Part shown: positions 34,024 through 45,300 of the stretch, piece after piece
Numbering within the stretch: position 1 is the first letter of the stretch
Layout of the letters: every line of letters starts with the position of its first letter
Origin: Elmis aenea
Taxonomy: Eukaryota > Arthropoda > Insecta > Coleoptera > Elmidae
Direction of reading: 5' to 3'
Assembly: GCA_947652605.1 (NCBI GenBank)
Contig: OX393577.1
Location: 36,521,466 to 36,585,465 of the forward strand
DNA length: 64,000 bases
Notes under the pieces: model-generated
Told to the model about the DNA's origin: nothing
The model's database searches: none
What the model saw: the letters and a program-made list of their open reading frames with translations, nothing else
Made by a program: the position numbers and the translations under genes

Positions 34024-35125
34024 TTAACAAAAATTTTTTAACTTTGAATTTAAAAACAAATCCACAAATAATTTATCACCTTGTTATAATCTATCTATAT
34101 ACATAAAAATGAATGTATGCATGTTTGTGGATTTGTCCTTTATGCATTCCTATACCATTCATCCGATCCTGACCAAATTTGGCACAGACAATCTATAGTA
34201 CCCTGGGAAAAACATAGGCTATATAAGAATTCTCAAAAAAATCGTCCGGAAAAGATATTGAGGAAAACGTGTCAAAATCTTACACGCAACATTTAAATCG
34301 GGTCGTCTGGAGCGATAATTTCGTCAAAATTTGACAATTTGACAATTTGACAATTTGACGTAACGTTTAAACGCTCGAACCTTCTCCGATTCGACCTTTT
34401 CGCACATGTGTCGTACCGATTCGGAATCGTCTCGCTCTCCCCGACAAGTACTTACCAAACAATCCCACTTTCGAGTTAAATTCGGACCACGAACGAGAAA
34501 AAGCGCAGGCGCGCGCACGCACTACGTACTAACGAACGTCGAAAGCCTTTTTCAAAGAGCGATTAAAAATACTCGGGGGCGTCTAAAAATCGCGAACTTC
34601 TTTGACGGGTCGTATACAGGATCGAATTTTAATATGTGCACGCTCAGGACCTCGGTAAAAATCGCTTGCAAACGTTATTAATTAAAACGTTTAAAAATGT
34701 TCGTACTTGCATGATGAAAACGTCGTCGCACGCACGCACTGTCAAACTTTGACTGAATAATAGAAGCGCTCAGACCATTCTCCAATTAAGCTTTATGTAC
34801 ATGTATCATACCAAATCGGAATCGCCTCGCTCTCCCCTAAACATACATACGAAACAATCCCAGTTTCGAGTTGAATTCAGATTTGAGAATATGAAAACAT
34901 AATTATGACATTTAAAAATAAATTGATATGTAACCTAGAAATTGAAGTATGTCAATGCTGTCAAACTGACATTATAACCTAGGAATTGAAGTATGTCACT
35001 GTCAAGCTGTTGAGCTGATGAAGTATGCATTACAAACATCGTTGCTAAGATACGCTGTAAATGACAGTAAGACTGTTATTTGACAGTTCGTCTATCTATA
35101 TATAAAAAATCAACGAAGAGTATAT

Positions 35126-36228
35126 ATGACGAAGAGGGATTGGTCAATCCAAACCTCAAGCAAAGAAAAAAAAAACATTACGAGCTTCAGAAGCAGATGA
35201 GCAACGGGAAGCAAGATTGGAAACGAATCGATTACGCAATGCTCAAGCCCGTTCATCTGAAATAGACGAGCAACGGGAAGCAAGATTGGAAACGAATCGA
35301 TTACGCAATGCTCAGGCCCGTTCATTTGAAATAGACGAGCAACGGGAAGCAAGATTGGAAACGAATCGATTACGCAATGCTCAAGCCCGTTCATCTGAAA
35401 TAGACGAGCAACGGGAAGCAAGATTGGAAACGAATCGATTACGCAATGCTCAGGCCCGTTCATTTGAAATAGACGAGCAACGGGAAGCAAGATTGGAAAC
35501 GAATCGATTACGCAATGCTCAAGCCCGTTCATCTGAAATAGACGAGCAACGGGAAGCAAGATTGGAAACGAATCGATTACGCAATGCTCAGGCCCGTCCA
35601 TTTGAAATAGACGAGCAACGGGAAGCAAGATTGGAAACGAATCGATTACGCAATGCTCAAGCCCGTTCATCTGAAATAGACCAGCAACAGGAAGCAAGAT
35701 TGGAAACGAATCGATTACGTAATGCTCAGGCCCGTTCATCTGAAATAGACGAGCAACAGGAAGCTAGATTTGGAAACGAATCGATTACGCAATGCTCAAC
35801 CCTGTTCATCTGAAACAAACGAGCAACGGGAAGCAAGATTGGAAACCGTTCGAGTAAGAACTGCTCAAGCCCGTTCATCTGAAACAGACGAGCAACGGGA
35901 AGCAAGAGTGGAAACGAATCGGCTACGCAATGCTCTCACTAGAAGAATACTGCACGCTGATTTAATTCTTGGTGAATTTAATTACGATTCAAATTATGAT
36001 TACAGTCATCATCCAAGTGTGATTATTGGAAAAATTGATAAATTATGCGGGTATTGTGGTGCCCTCAAATTTAAGAATGAAACACCAGGAATGTGCTGCT
36101 CGGGTGGAAAAGTGAAATTGCCAGAATTACATCCACCACCTGAACCATTATCAACGTTTTGCTCAAAGAGAATTTTACGCGCAAGGCGAAACCTAGCGGT
36201 GAAGGAGTCGGGGCTCCGGAATCGCTAG
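35126..36228 (+). pseudogene. Helitron protein N-terminal fragment with 23-residue repeats
   Basis: About ten copies of a 23-residue unit (DEQREARLETNRLRNAQARS core) form a charged, probably helical array. Then come YDSNYDYSHHPSVIIGKID, CGYCGALKFKNE, GMCCSGGKVKLPELHPPPEP, the Cys-rich N-terminal block of insect Helitron proteins. The frame breaks at an extra T near 35769 and probably in the A-run near 35168. The final stop TAG lies inside the CTAGT terminus. Rep HUH and helicase are absent. Confidence 0.8.
35199..35940 (+). repeat. 69-bp tandem repeat array with 138-bp alternation
   Basis: Units of 69 bp (exactly 23 codons) are nearly identical. Odd and even units alternate between CAAGCCCGTTCATCTG and CAGGCCCGTTCATTTG, so the true period is 138 bp. 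The last units diverge more. Reading the other strand gives a mirror ORF that is only a shadow. Confidence 0.95.
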
Positions 36229-36401
36229 TTTATTTATAAATTTAATTACCAGCCATTATAATCAACTAATTGCGTAAAATTTATTAGTTTCTTGCAATTT
36301 AACCATTGTTTGATAAGGCAACTTACACCATGCAAAACCTTTAAATTATATTTTATTAATCAGACCTATTTTATTACCAATTATTACTTTCCGCCATAAG
36401 A

Positions 36402-36616
36402 CAGCGGTCTCCAAACTTTTTGGTCACGCACCCTTACTTTAATGTCGCAGGATTAGCGCGCATCCCAAAATAAAAAATAACAATATTTTAATTATAAAAT
36501 TTGCTAAATTATGCCGTGGAAATAGAAATATTAATTTATTAAGAATTATCCGGCGCACCCCAGAAATTATCTCGCGTACCGCCGGGGGTGCGTGCACATC
36601 ACTTTGGAGACCACTG
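36402..36616. mobile_element. hAT-type MITE
   Basis: CAGCGGTCTCCAAACTTTTT on the left. The right end is CTTTGGAGACCACTG. Flanks CCATAAGA and CTATAAGA are 8 bp with one mismatch. Confidence 0.88.
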
Positions 36617-36994
36617 CTATAAGACAAAGGGTAGCAATAGTGGTTTCAAAGCGTGGCCACTGAGTATCATGTACTCCTAATAAGTTATTTGAAAGGTGGT
36701 TTCTTGGTGAAACCAAAGGGTTAATGTTAACGAAACAAATGAGTTACAATAATATTAATTATTTTTTACAAAATCAATGTATTTGACCAAACAAAACACA
36801 ATCGCTGTAGTAATTGATAGTTCATAACTTGTGTAATTGTGTTTTATTATTTTTAGATAAAAAATCAATATTTTGTGAGCATTAAATTTAAACACCTTAA
36901 ATACACTTGCACAGAAGCAGTTCGACGGAAGGTCCATTTTCAAGTTAATTTATGCCGTTACAGCAGCGTTTCTATACTTTTAGCCTACCCTGTA

Positions 36995-37995
36995 TAATCA
37001 CTTGTATTTACATATAAAATTACAATGTGCTCTTTAGTATTTTGGTTTATAAATTAATTTAAAAGCTTTTTTATAATATTGATTTGCAGATAATATTGCA
37101 TATACATATTTTAATTGTTTAAAATAGTTTTTATTTGTATTTATAAAATTTTTACCAATAAAAGTTTCCATTATACCTAAAAGTAATTTTAATCAAAAAT
37201 AGGTGATATCTAAAAATTTATTAGTTCACTATTTCAATGATTAGTCACATGCAAACAATATTGTCACACCGGCTTTAAGGCCTAAACCCTAAAGACATTG
37301 AGCGCTTGGGGGGTAGCTCGGGAATCATAATGAAGCTAATTGATAACTATGAAATTGGGTAGTTTATTATAATAACCAGATGAAGAACACATTGACAAAT
37401 AGATCTTACAGAATGTTGACTCACTGGACCCAGGGTAATACGGCCATCTCGGCCGGTTGCTCTACGACCGACTATTGACTGTTGACGTGTTGACGTGTTG
37501 ACTCTCTACTGTCTACTGTCTTCCTATAATTTAGGAAGACTATTTCATCCAATATTTACCCTGAGTCAGCTAAAAGACTATGACGTATAACAAGGAAACA
37601 CATAAGGCCGTACTTGATTGCTTCAGCTCTATTTGCTTGCTGTGACACAGTTATAACATATTACATATTACATATTGCAAATAGAGCTGACTCTGCATAG
37701 TGTATCATATAACCTACTAAACGGAATTTACGAAATGAGTTTACAATAACAAATCTACATTATTAAATGTTTATGTGTGACAATATAATTAAAGCTTTAA
37801 AATAAGATGTTTATTTAATTTATCAATAAAATGGTTGGTTATGTCACGACTTAATAGTTTAATGATTTGTTTTTGTTTTATTTGTTTGTGCAGTATTCAA
37901 TTTAAATACATAATTTTGCTTTCAAAGTATTTGAGTGTAGTAAGTGATTAAACATTTTTTTATCAAATGACAGTTTTTGTTAATTTTAATTGACA
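36995..37995. other. Intergenic sequence
   Basis: Mostly AT-rich, with a more mixed stretch at 37260-37700 (for example CTCGGCCGGTTGCTC and the repeated ACTGTCTACTGTC words near 37508). No gene recognised. Confidence 0.45.
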
Positions 37996-38545
37996 TTTAG
38001 GTTACCCACTTTAATCGGCTTTAAAGGTTGCGGAACGGTTTTTTGGCAGAAATTCAATTTTTTGAAGTGGAACGAGAGTGCTTTATGCGGTTATTCAAAT
38101 AGAGCATCTTCTAACGACTTCATAAATACCAATAAGTTGTATTTTTATAAAATGTTAAAAAAACTTAAGATTATTATTAAAATTTATTAAGAGTTCCTGT
38201 TAACCGCAATACACTGTGCTTAATTGCAACAAAACAAATTATCGTTCTCTTATGCAAATACTATAGTTATTCATTTAATTAAAAAATATAAAAATTTTCG
38301 TAATAATTAGTTGCAATTAACCACAGTATAATACGATTAACAGGATATCTTTATAGGTTTTAATAATATTTTAAGTTTTTAGGCAGCCTTCTAAGACATA
38401 TAAGTTATAGGTATCTATTGTTGAATTGTTCATAAAATACTTTTTTTGAATACCGCATGAACCACTATCGTTACATTTAAAAAAAAAAGACTTATTCTCA
38501 AAAAACCGATTTTGCAATCTTGTAAGCCGATTAAAGTAACCTAAA
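37996..38545. mobile_element. Foldback, TTTAGGTTAC..TTTAATCGGC arms
   Basis: The arms mirror at 37996-38050 and 38500-38545. A related pair lies at 43376-43890. It is part of a larger repeat that resumes after the next MITE, to about 39085. Confidence 0.6.
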
Positions 38546-38854
38546 GGGGTCTACAGACCTACCAATTTGTCGAGACAACCGGCCGATCATTCCGATAAAT
38601 TTTTTAATGTGTAGTGTTTCACCCGACCAACACGACAGTTGGAACGGTCGGCTGACCAGTCTATCCAACAAGCCAACGTCCCCACTACATTCCTTTAGAT
38701 AAGGACTATTAAACCGAAAATTTAACATCAAAATGAATAAAAAGCTATGACCTTTGGCTGTGTTGGTTGGACTGATCGGAAGGTGTGTAGACAACACCCA
38801 ACTCGGAGTTCCCGACTGTCGGCCCCGACAAAATTGCCTAATGTGTAGAGGCTT
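38545..38854. mobile_element. PIF/Harbinger-like MITE with TAA duplication
   Basis: AGGGGTCTACAGACCTACCA and the complement of the right end, AAGCCTCTACACATTAGGCA, pair with differences. TAA lies at 38542-38544 and 38855-38857. The related locus near 43890 reads straight through without it. Confidence 0.72.
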
Positions 38855-39401
38855 TAAATGTCAATAAAAATTCACAAAAACGTTTTTTGGACACTTGTTG
38901 ACAATAAAATTCAATTATGCAAGTCACGGCACACTTAACAACAAAATTAATTTTCGTCCAAAAACTATTTGAGGTCATAAAAATTAACCAAAATGATGCA
39001 GTTGTATCCAAAATCGCTTCCTCTTTCCAAAAATGTAAAAATATACAGAGTATTCTATTTGAAATAACAAAGTTAAGGTAATTTCCGGCGATGCCAGAAG
39101 CGAAACAATAGTGTATATACCTATGTTCAAATAATCCGGTTTTTTACACATATTATATGTCTAAAATTTCATTTAACTAAAATCAAAACTAAAGAAAAAA
39201 AGAGTGTGTTCCAGAACTTAGGTATAGCCTGTTTAATTGAAATGTACTGAAAATAATTGTTAGTAATAATGAAAACAAAAAAATATACGGTAATGTATAA
39301 TGTATAACAACAAACAAATGGTAGTGTTTGACATGTTTAAACTGTTTAAAGTGACCACAAGCTCTGCCTTTTAAACACAATTATGTAACGCCTTGAATTC
39401 A

Positions 39402-39846
39402 CACTCACAGAAGCAATACGACATTTTCAATTAAATGCTCACAAATTGTAATTTTTTGTAAAAAAATAATAAAACACATCACAAAAAATATAAACTCATA
39501 ATTATTATTATGCCGACCGTGTTTTGTCTAGTCAAATACGACAATTGCTAAAAATATATTAAATAATTTTCAAACTAATTTTTCCATGTATGTTAACTTT
39601 TTCATTGTATGATCGAATTTTGAATTAAATTATTCGTCAAAACCAATAAAAAACAGTGTACTATTTAATGAAGGAAAAAAAGTTGACAGTCGCTAGTCTG
39701 ATATATTTCATAGCAGCAAAAGAATTTCAGTATCATTGTGTAGAGAATTTTTTGCAATTCACTAAAATAAAAGGCTTATAGGGCTTTCTTATTAAAATAA
39801 CAAAGGTATAGGGGTGCGACAGTTACACTGAATCACCCGGTATATT
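39402..39846. mobile_element. Half copy of the 952-2623 family
   Basis: It follows the same order as 2170-2623, ending AATCACCCGGTA. AGGGGTGCGACAGTTACACTG matches the family end. No left arm, and no ORF. Confidence 0.65.
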
Positions 39847-39967
39847 ATAATAGAATTTTATTACAATATGTACTGTACATTAAGTACCGTAATAAAATGT
39901 AAAGTAAAAATAATAAATTAAGCAAAACACAAAAAGTAGCGTGTTTCATACGCTTATACCTTATCAG

Positions 39968-40205
39968 AGGCGGGGGAAAAAGAGGGGCAGATGCCCCGGG
40001 CCTCACAATTTTAGGGGCCTCAATTTTTAACTTAATCTGTTAGAAAAAAATACATAATATTTATGTAGTTGAAATATAGGTTTTCTAACATATTAGGGTA
40101 TATATATCATCGAACTACCATTTACATTTTATATTTTTCCCTCATGGTTTTTAATTTTGAAGGGCCTCAGAAACATTGTTTGCCCTGGGCCTCGCATTTA
40201 CTCTG
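39968..40205. mobile_element. Possible hAT-type MITE with GGGCCTC words
   Basis: It starts CAGAGGCGGGGGAAAAAG. The right side has GCCCTGGGCCTCGC and ACTCTG. CCCGGGCCTC and GGGCCTC words repeat in inverted order. No clean target duplication was found. Confidence 0.4.
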
Positions 40206-41965
40206 AAAGGCCCTAATATATAATTAAACTATTTAAATATCTAAGTTAATGAAATTTATCCATGAGTCTAGTTAGTCCAGTACAATGAGTAAACAAATTT
40301 AAAAATATTTAATTCAAATGTTTGAACTGGGGTATTACTATTGATTGTTGTGGCTAATTATTTATTTGTGAGATTTATGTAACTGATACATCAATAATTA
40401 TGTAACTTATACGTTATTTTCCATGAAATGAGTTTAAATGTCCCATTCCTGTACTGATACGTATTCATGTGATGTTTAAAACATCACCATTAATTGTTTA
40501 ATTATCATTTGCTTGTGGTTACACATAAATAATTTGCAAAAGATATTACACGTGTTAATGTTAATAGTATATTTATTTTAAGAGATGAACGTCCTGAATT
40601 CATATCGAGTCGTAAACGCTATTTTTTTCTACGAAATTAAAATTATAATATAGAACGAACGTTAATGTAAACGAACCAAGTAACAATTAGGAGTATTATG
40701 TATAAAGTATTAATTAATCATTTCATTTCCATATCGACACCACCACACTGACTTTGATATAAATAAAATTATAACTTGCAAACGGAATATATTTAATATT
40801 AATTTTTGTACCATTCTTGGGCTTTTATATAAAATGCTACATTAAAATTAAATTATTTGAGAAGAATATTAACGCAATTTTAGTTTACTATGAATTTAAG
40901 TTAAAAAACATCGTAAATTTTACAATTTGATTTTGACATTGACAGTGACATTATTTTCGCCACTAGAGACGAAAGTAAAACTTTCATGTAGGGTAGGCAG
41001 TGAGAAAATAACAACTTTCATATACACAAGTAGAAAAATTATCTGATTTAAGTACATGTATTTTATTGGAATATATTTTAAGTTGTTTTTAATTATTTAT
41101 CTGATGACTTCATTGTTTATTATGGATATGTAATTTTTTTACGAACACGATAAATAATATTTTTAAAAGGGTTAATTTATTGATAGATTAGAAGATTGTT
41201 TTCTAATGAAGTCATGAAAATACTGATTACACAAAAATTAGTCTCTTTAAAGTGCAGTCTAACAGTGAAAAAAATTATTTATTGTATGCTTATTTTCAGA
41301 AAAAGCGCGACTTTTTTTAGGAACTATATTCTACTTTCTGAATTTTATTTAAATTCAAAACAATGTGGCCACGAAACCAAAAATATTAATGATTATAAAC
41401 TTTAAAAAATTGCGCTTTTATATAACAGCAATAACTGTATCTGGACCATAACTTGGATGTAAAATGAAAAGAACATGGTATTTTAAATTTTATTATCAAA
41501 AATTTATTTTATATGAAGGGCATCAACAGCCTTGTACTTAACTTGATTCTCTTTAATTTTTGTAGTCGTTTATCGAATGCCATTGAAATAAAGACAGTAC
41601 ACACTAGAAAATTTTTAAAAAAATTACAACTTGGACATTATTCTTATTTTACTAATATTTGAACTTGAAAATTAAATACTTGTAACTTTTTTCAAAGATA
41701 TATTCTTATCGTTAATGTTAGTCAAGAGATTCGTGTTTGTTAATTTAGGACTTTTTTTTAGTATAACGTAACGTGAATTTTGTAGTCAAAATTAATATTT
41801 ATTTATAATATTTATAAAAGCAAACATAGATATTCTTTCAAGGCCCCAGATTTTTGGGTTGATTTGCTCTTCGTCAGTGTAACAAAATTTTAAATTGACT
41901 CGTTCGTGGTATTTGTAACGAGCCATGCATATAAATGTTAAATAAATATCTTAAATATTCCATTG
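40206..41965. other. AT-rich intergenic sequence downstream of the homeobox gene
   Basis: Open frames here (for example 41196-41405) lack codon bias or domains. No gene recognised. Confidence 0.5.
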
Positions 41966-41971
41966 TTTATT
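41966..41971 (-). terminator. Possible poly(A) signal of the homeobox gene
   Basis: AATAAA on the minus strand, about 115 bases after the stop codon of the homeobox gene. It is the first full hexamer downstream in an AT-rich 3' region, so the call is only moderate. Confidence 0.4.
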
Positions 41972-42086
41972 GATAAAACTATAATATATGACACGTTTTC
42001 ACACACAGAATAACAAAACGTAACTACAATATCTAACTAAAAGGTTACATCGATAAAAGTATATACACTTAGTATATTTGATCTTT

Positions 42087-42355
42087 TTAATTACTTAGAG
42101 TTAATCTTGTGTTTGAGTTATCAATATTTCCGGGTGATTGCAGTTTGCGAGTCACAGATAAGTCATCCGGTTCTATGGGTGAAGGTGATCTACGGTGCAT
42201 TGGAGAATTCTTTTTGTTGTTCATGTCAGAGCAATTTTCAACACCAGGCGAACACGGACATGGTCGAGAAATACCACCGTTTACTATTGAGAAACTGTCA
42301 TTTATTTTTTCATGCGGTGATTGTTCTGCTCTCAAACTTGTTGGTGTTGGAGCAC
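42087..42355 (-). CDS. Homeobox exon 3 (C-terminal tail and stop)
   Basis: It follows TTTTTAG at 42356. The split codon makes Gly, then [16 protein letters not shown]. The tail of 89 residues is rich in Ser, Pro and Asn and has a short Cys pair ([10 protein letters not shown]). No OAR/aristaless tail motif is visible. The stop is at 42087. Confidence 0.88.
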
Positions 42356-45300
42356 CTAAAAGAAAACGTAATTTTAGAACAAATTAAAAATAATTTTAAT
42401 AATGACCTTCATTTAATTCTGCATTACTGCATTTATTAATCGTTATTGATTAAACCTTTTATGAAAAACGAGAGAGAACTGGGGAAAACAAATTGTAGTC
42501 GCATAATTTAATATTCGATTAGATCGATAGCCTTGTCTTTGTAATTCTGCAAATACTTACACCTTCCACTAATAAAATATAACCCCATGTTGTTAGGTAA
42601 TGAAATACAGATTCGATTGATATAAAACCAATTTTATAAAACTAATTTTGGCGTACATTTGCAAATTATGAGTACTTAATTAAAATTTAAAAAAAGTTAT
42701 TTACCAATGTGAATTAGTTATTCACTAATATTGATTTTATCGAGGGTAATACCACAAGACCACATAGTTATATTTTAATAATATCGAGTTTTTCTCCAAA
42801 ACGATGGTTCCTATCATAAAACTTTAAGTTACTAAAAATGTACATTTTAGAACTACCTAGACTGTCAGGGCCGATGAGAGGGGGCTCCAAGCCCTGGGCC
42901 CGGGAGTTCACAAGGGCTTTTAAAGTTAAGGAACTGTTGTAAAACTAACAATATTTAAAACTAAACCTACAAAATTGTTAAAAATCCTGTAGAAATATAC
43001 CGGGTGTAAGTGAATTCTGGTATACCCTAAATATCTTTTGTTTTGATGCATCTACCTTATGAATTGCGTTTTCAGAGGAAAAAATACAACCGTGGATTTT
43101 TAATAAATATTTCATTTCCGGTTTAACAGGAAATCACCCTAACTTTGTTACGAGTATTTCAAATGGAACACCCTGTATATTTTTACGTTTTTGGAAAAAT
43201 AATATAGTTTTCAATACCAATGACTGTATCATTTTGGATAATTTTATTATTTTAAATACCTAATTTTTTCATCAAAATTAATTTTTCCTCAAGTTTGCTG
43301 TAACCCAGATTAATTGAATTTTGTTATGTCAAAAAATGTCCGAAAACGGTTTTATAAATTTTACTTTGACATTTTGATTACATCAATCGACTTAAAGGAA
43401 TTAAAGGTTACGAAATCGGATGTTTAATGGAACGGTAGTAGCTCATATAGTTACTTAATTAAATAGAGCATTTATGACGAATTCAATCAACATTACCAAA
43501 AACTTGGAATTTTTCATTAGGAGCTGGCATTGAAATTAAAAATTGTTGCAAAATTCTGTTTAGATATTATTTTAATCGCAGTTTTCTCTACTTAATAGTA
43601 ACAATTGTTTTTTTTTTAAAATACTAACATGATACTAATAACGACGATCATAAACTACTGAATAATTACTTAAAACGTTTAAGAGCAACAATCAGAAAAT
43701 TAAAGGCCCTAAAGTTTTCTTGAATAATCAGTTAAATTCTTTCTGTATGTTTATAAACAAATCCTATTAAAAGTTTTAAGTTACCTCAGAAAATGTTCTA
43801 TTTAAATTAGCGTATTAACTAATATAATTCCACGGATTTTTTTGCCAAAACAATACATTTCGTAACCTTTAAAGCTGATTAAAGTAACTTTAAAGTCAAT
43901 TAAAATTTACTAAACAGTTTTTCGACATTGTGGACATAACGAAATTCAAGTTATCTACGTAAGTCATAAAACACTTAAGGAAAAAAAATTTGGTGAAAAA
44001 ATTTGAGGTTATATAAATAACCCAAAATGATACAGTTGTATTACAAATTGCATTCTCTTTCCAAAAGTGTATAAATATACAGGGGGTAGCATTTGAAATA
44101 ACAAAGTTATGGGTAGTTCACACGGTGACATTTAAAGTCGCGACTTTTTGTCACCGTGTAAACTATCAAAAGTCGCGACTTTTAATGTCACGCAAAGTCG
44201 CGACATCGATTTGACAGTTCGGCATTTGACGTAAGCCTACCAAACTTTTATATTTTGACATAACAGACAAATAGGTTAGGTTAACCTAACCTAATATACG
44301 TTTGTTTGTCATCGATTTCGAATTTATCATGTCCCCAATAGATGTTTCAACGATTTTAGAGCATTATCAACAAATAGCAACTTCAAAATAATTAGTTGCT
44401 CTACAACAGTCGATGCTGCAATTACAAGAGCGGCCATTTTTATTTTGAAGTCGCGACTTTGAATTTGGGTAGTTCACACGGTGACATTTAATAAAGTCGC
44501 GACTATAAAAGTCCACAATTTTATGTACCTATTTTATTCTCTGAAAACACCACTCCAAATTTCATAAATATACTCGTAGATGCTTCAATACAAAAGATAT
44601 TTGGGGTGTACCAAAACTAAGAAAAAATGTAATTACTAGAAAGATATTAAATAGATCAAAAATATATCACAAAAAAACTTTACCAGTAAGTATTATTGGT
44701 GGAGTCGGTATACCCAAGCAACGCATTCTCCAGGCGTCTTGTAAAAGTTGCAATCGGGCTTGTTTTCTCCATTTGGCTCTTCTATTTTGGAACCATACCT
44801 AAAATGAATATTAAATAATTAGGAAATGTATGTAATATTAATATCAGCTTTTGTTAGATAAACAACATAACTTTTTTATTAAAAAAAAAATTGTGTATAG
44901 TTGCACATTTTTGTTACGAATGTATAAAATCGATAATGTCCTAAATAACAATTGATATAAAAAAAAACATAGGTACATTGTATTGCTAATAGGAGTATGT
45001 GACATCGAAGTTATATCGAAACAAAAAGTCGGCTGTGAATTTTATACTAAAATAAACATAAATCTTTAAACATTTACAAGTTAAAAAAAAAAGTTGTGTT
45101 GTTTACTAATATGCAAAAGCTTATTTCTAAATAAACCAATATTTTTTTATTCTTTAATTTTTCCTGCAAACCCTACGGTTTTGAATAAAACATTAAATGA
45201 GTAAACCTGAGCCATTAAATATTCTCAAATAAAACCGTTCATTTTGGTGGTTACCATGGTTTGTTTATGTTCATATTGAGTATAAATTGACGTGTGTTTT

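Larger units (their letters stand above)
34090..36229 (+). mobile_element. Helitron with N-terminal ORF fragment
   Basis: It begins TCTATCTATATACATAAA after an A and ends CGCTAGT before a T, the A|T insertion and TC...CTRRT ends of Helitrons, with a short GGAG/CTCC stem before the terminus. A second 5'-like end (TCTATCTATATATAAAAA) lies at 35091. It carries a repeat-rich ORF and the start of the Helitron protein but lacks Rep catalytic and helicase regions, so it is non-autonomous. Confidence 0.85.
33202..36994. mobile_element. TACAGGGTA element hosting piggyBac, Helitron and hAT insertions
   Basis: TACAGGGTAAGTACGGAAACG on the left and its near complement ending TACCCTGTA at 36994 share GCTGCTGTAAC. 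The right arm (36755-36960) matches the 952-2623 family. Three unrelated transposons sit inside. Confidence 0.7.

Noticed and set aside
35110..35739. A 209-codon minus-strand ORF with a 23-residue repeat
   Set aside because: It is the mirror of the Helitron repeat array. The plus strand leads into the recognised Helitron Cys-rich block, so the minus frame is a shadow.
35199..35940. Regular repeats considered as a CRISPR array
   Set aside because: The 69-bp units are contiguous, have no unique spacers, keep a reading frame and sit in a eukaryotic Helitron.
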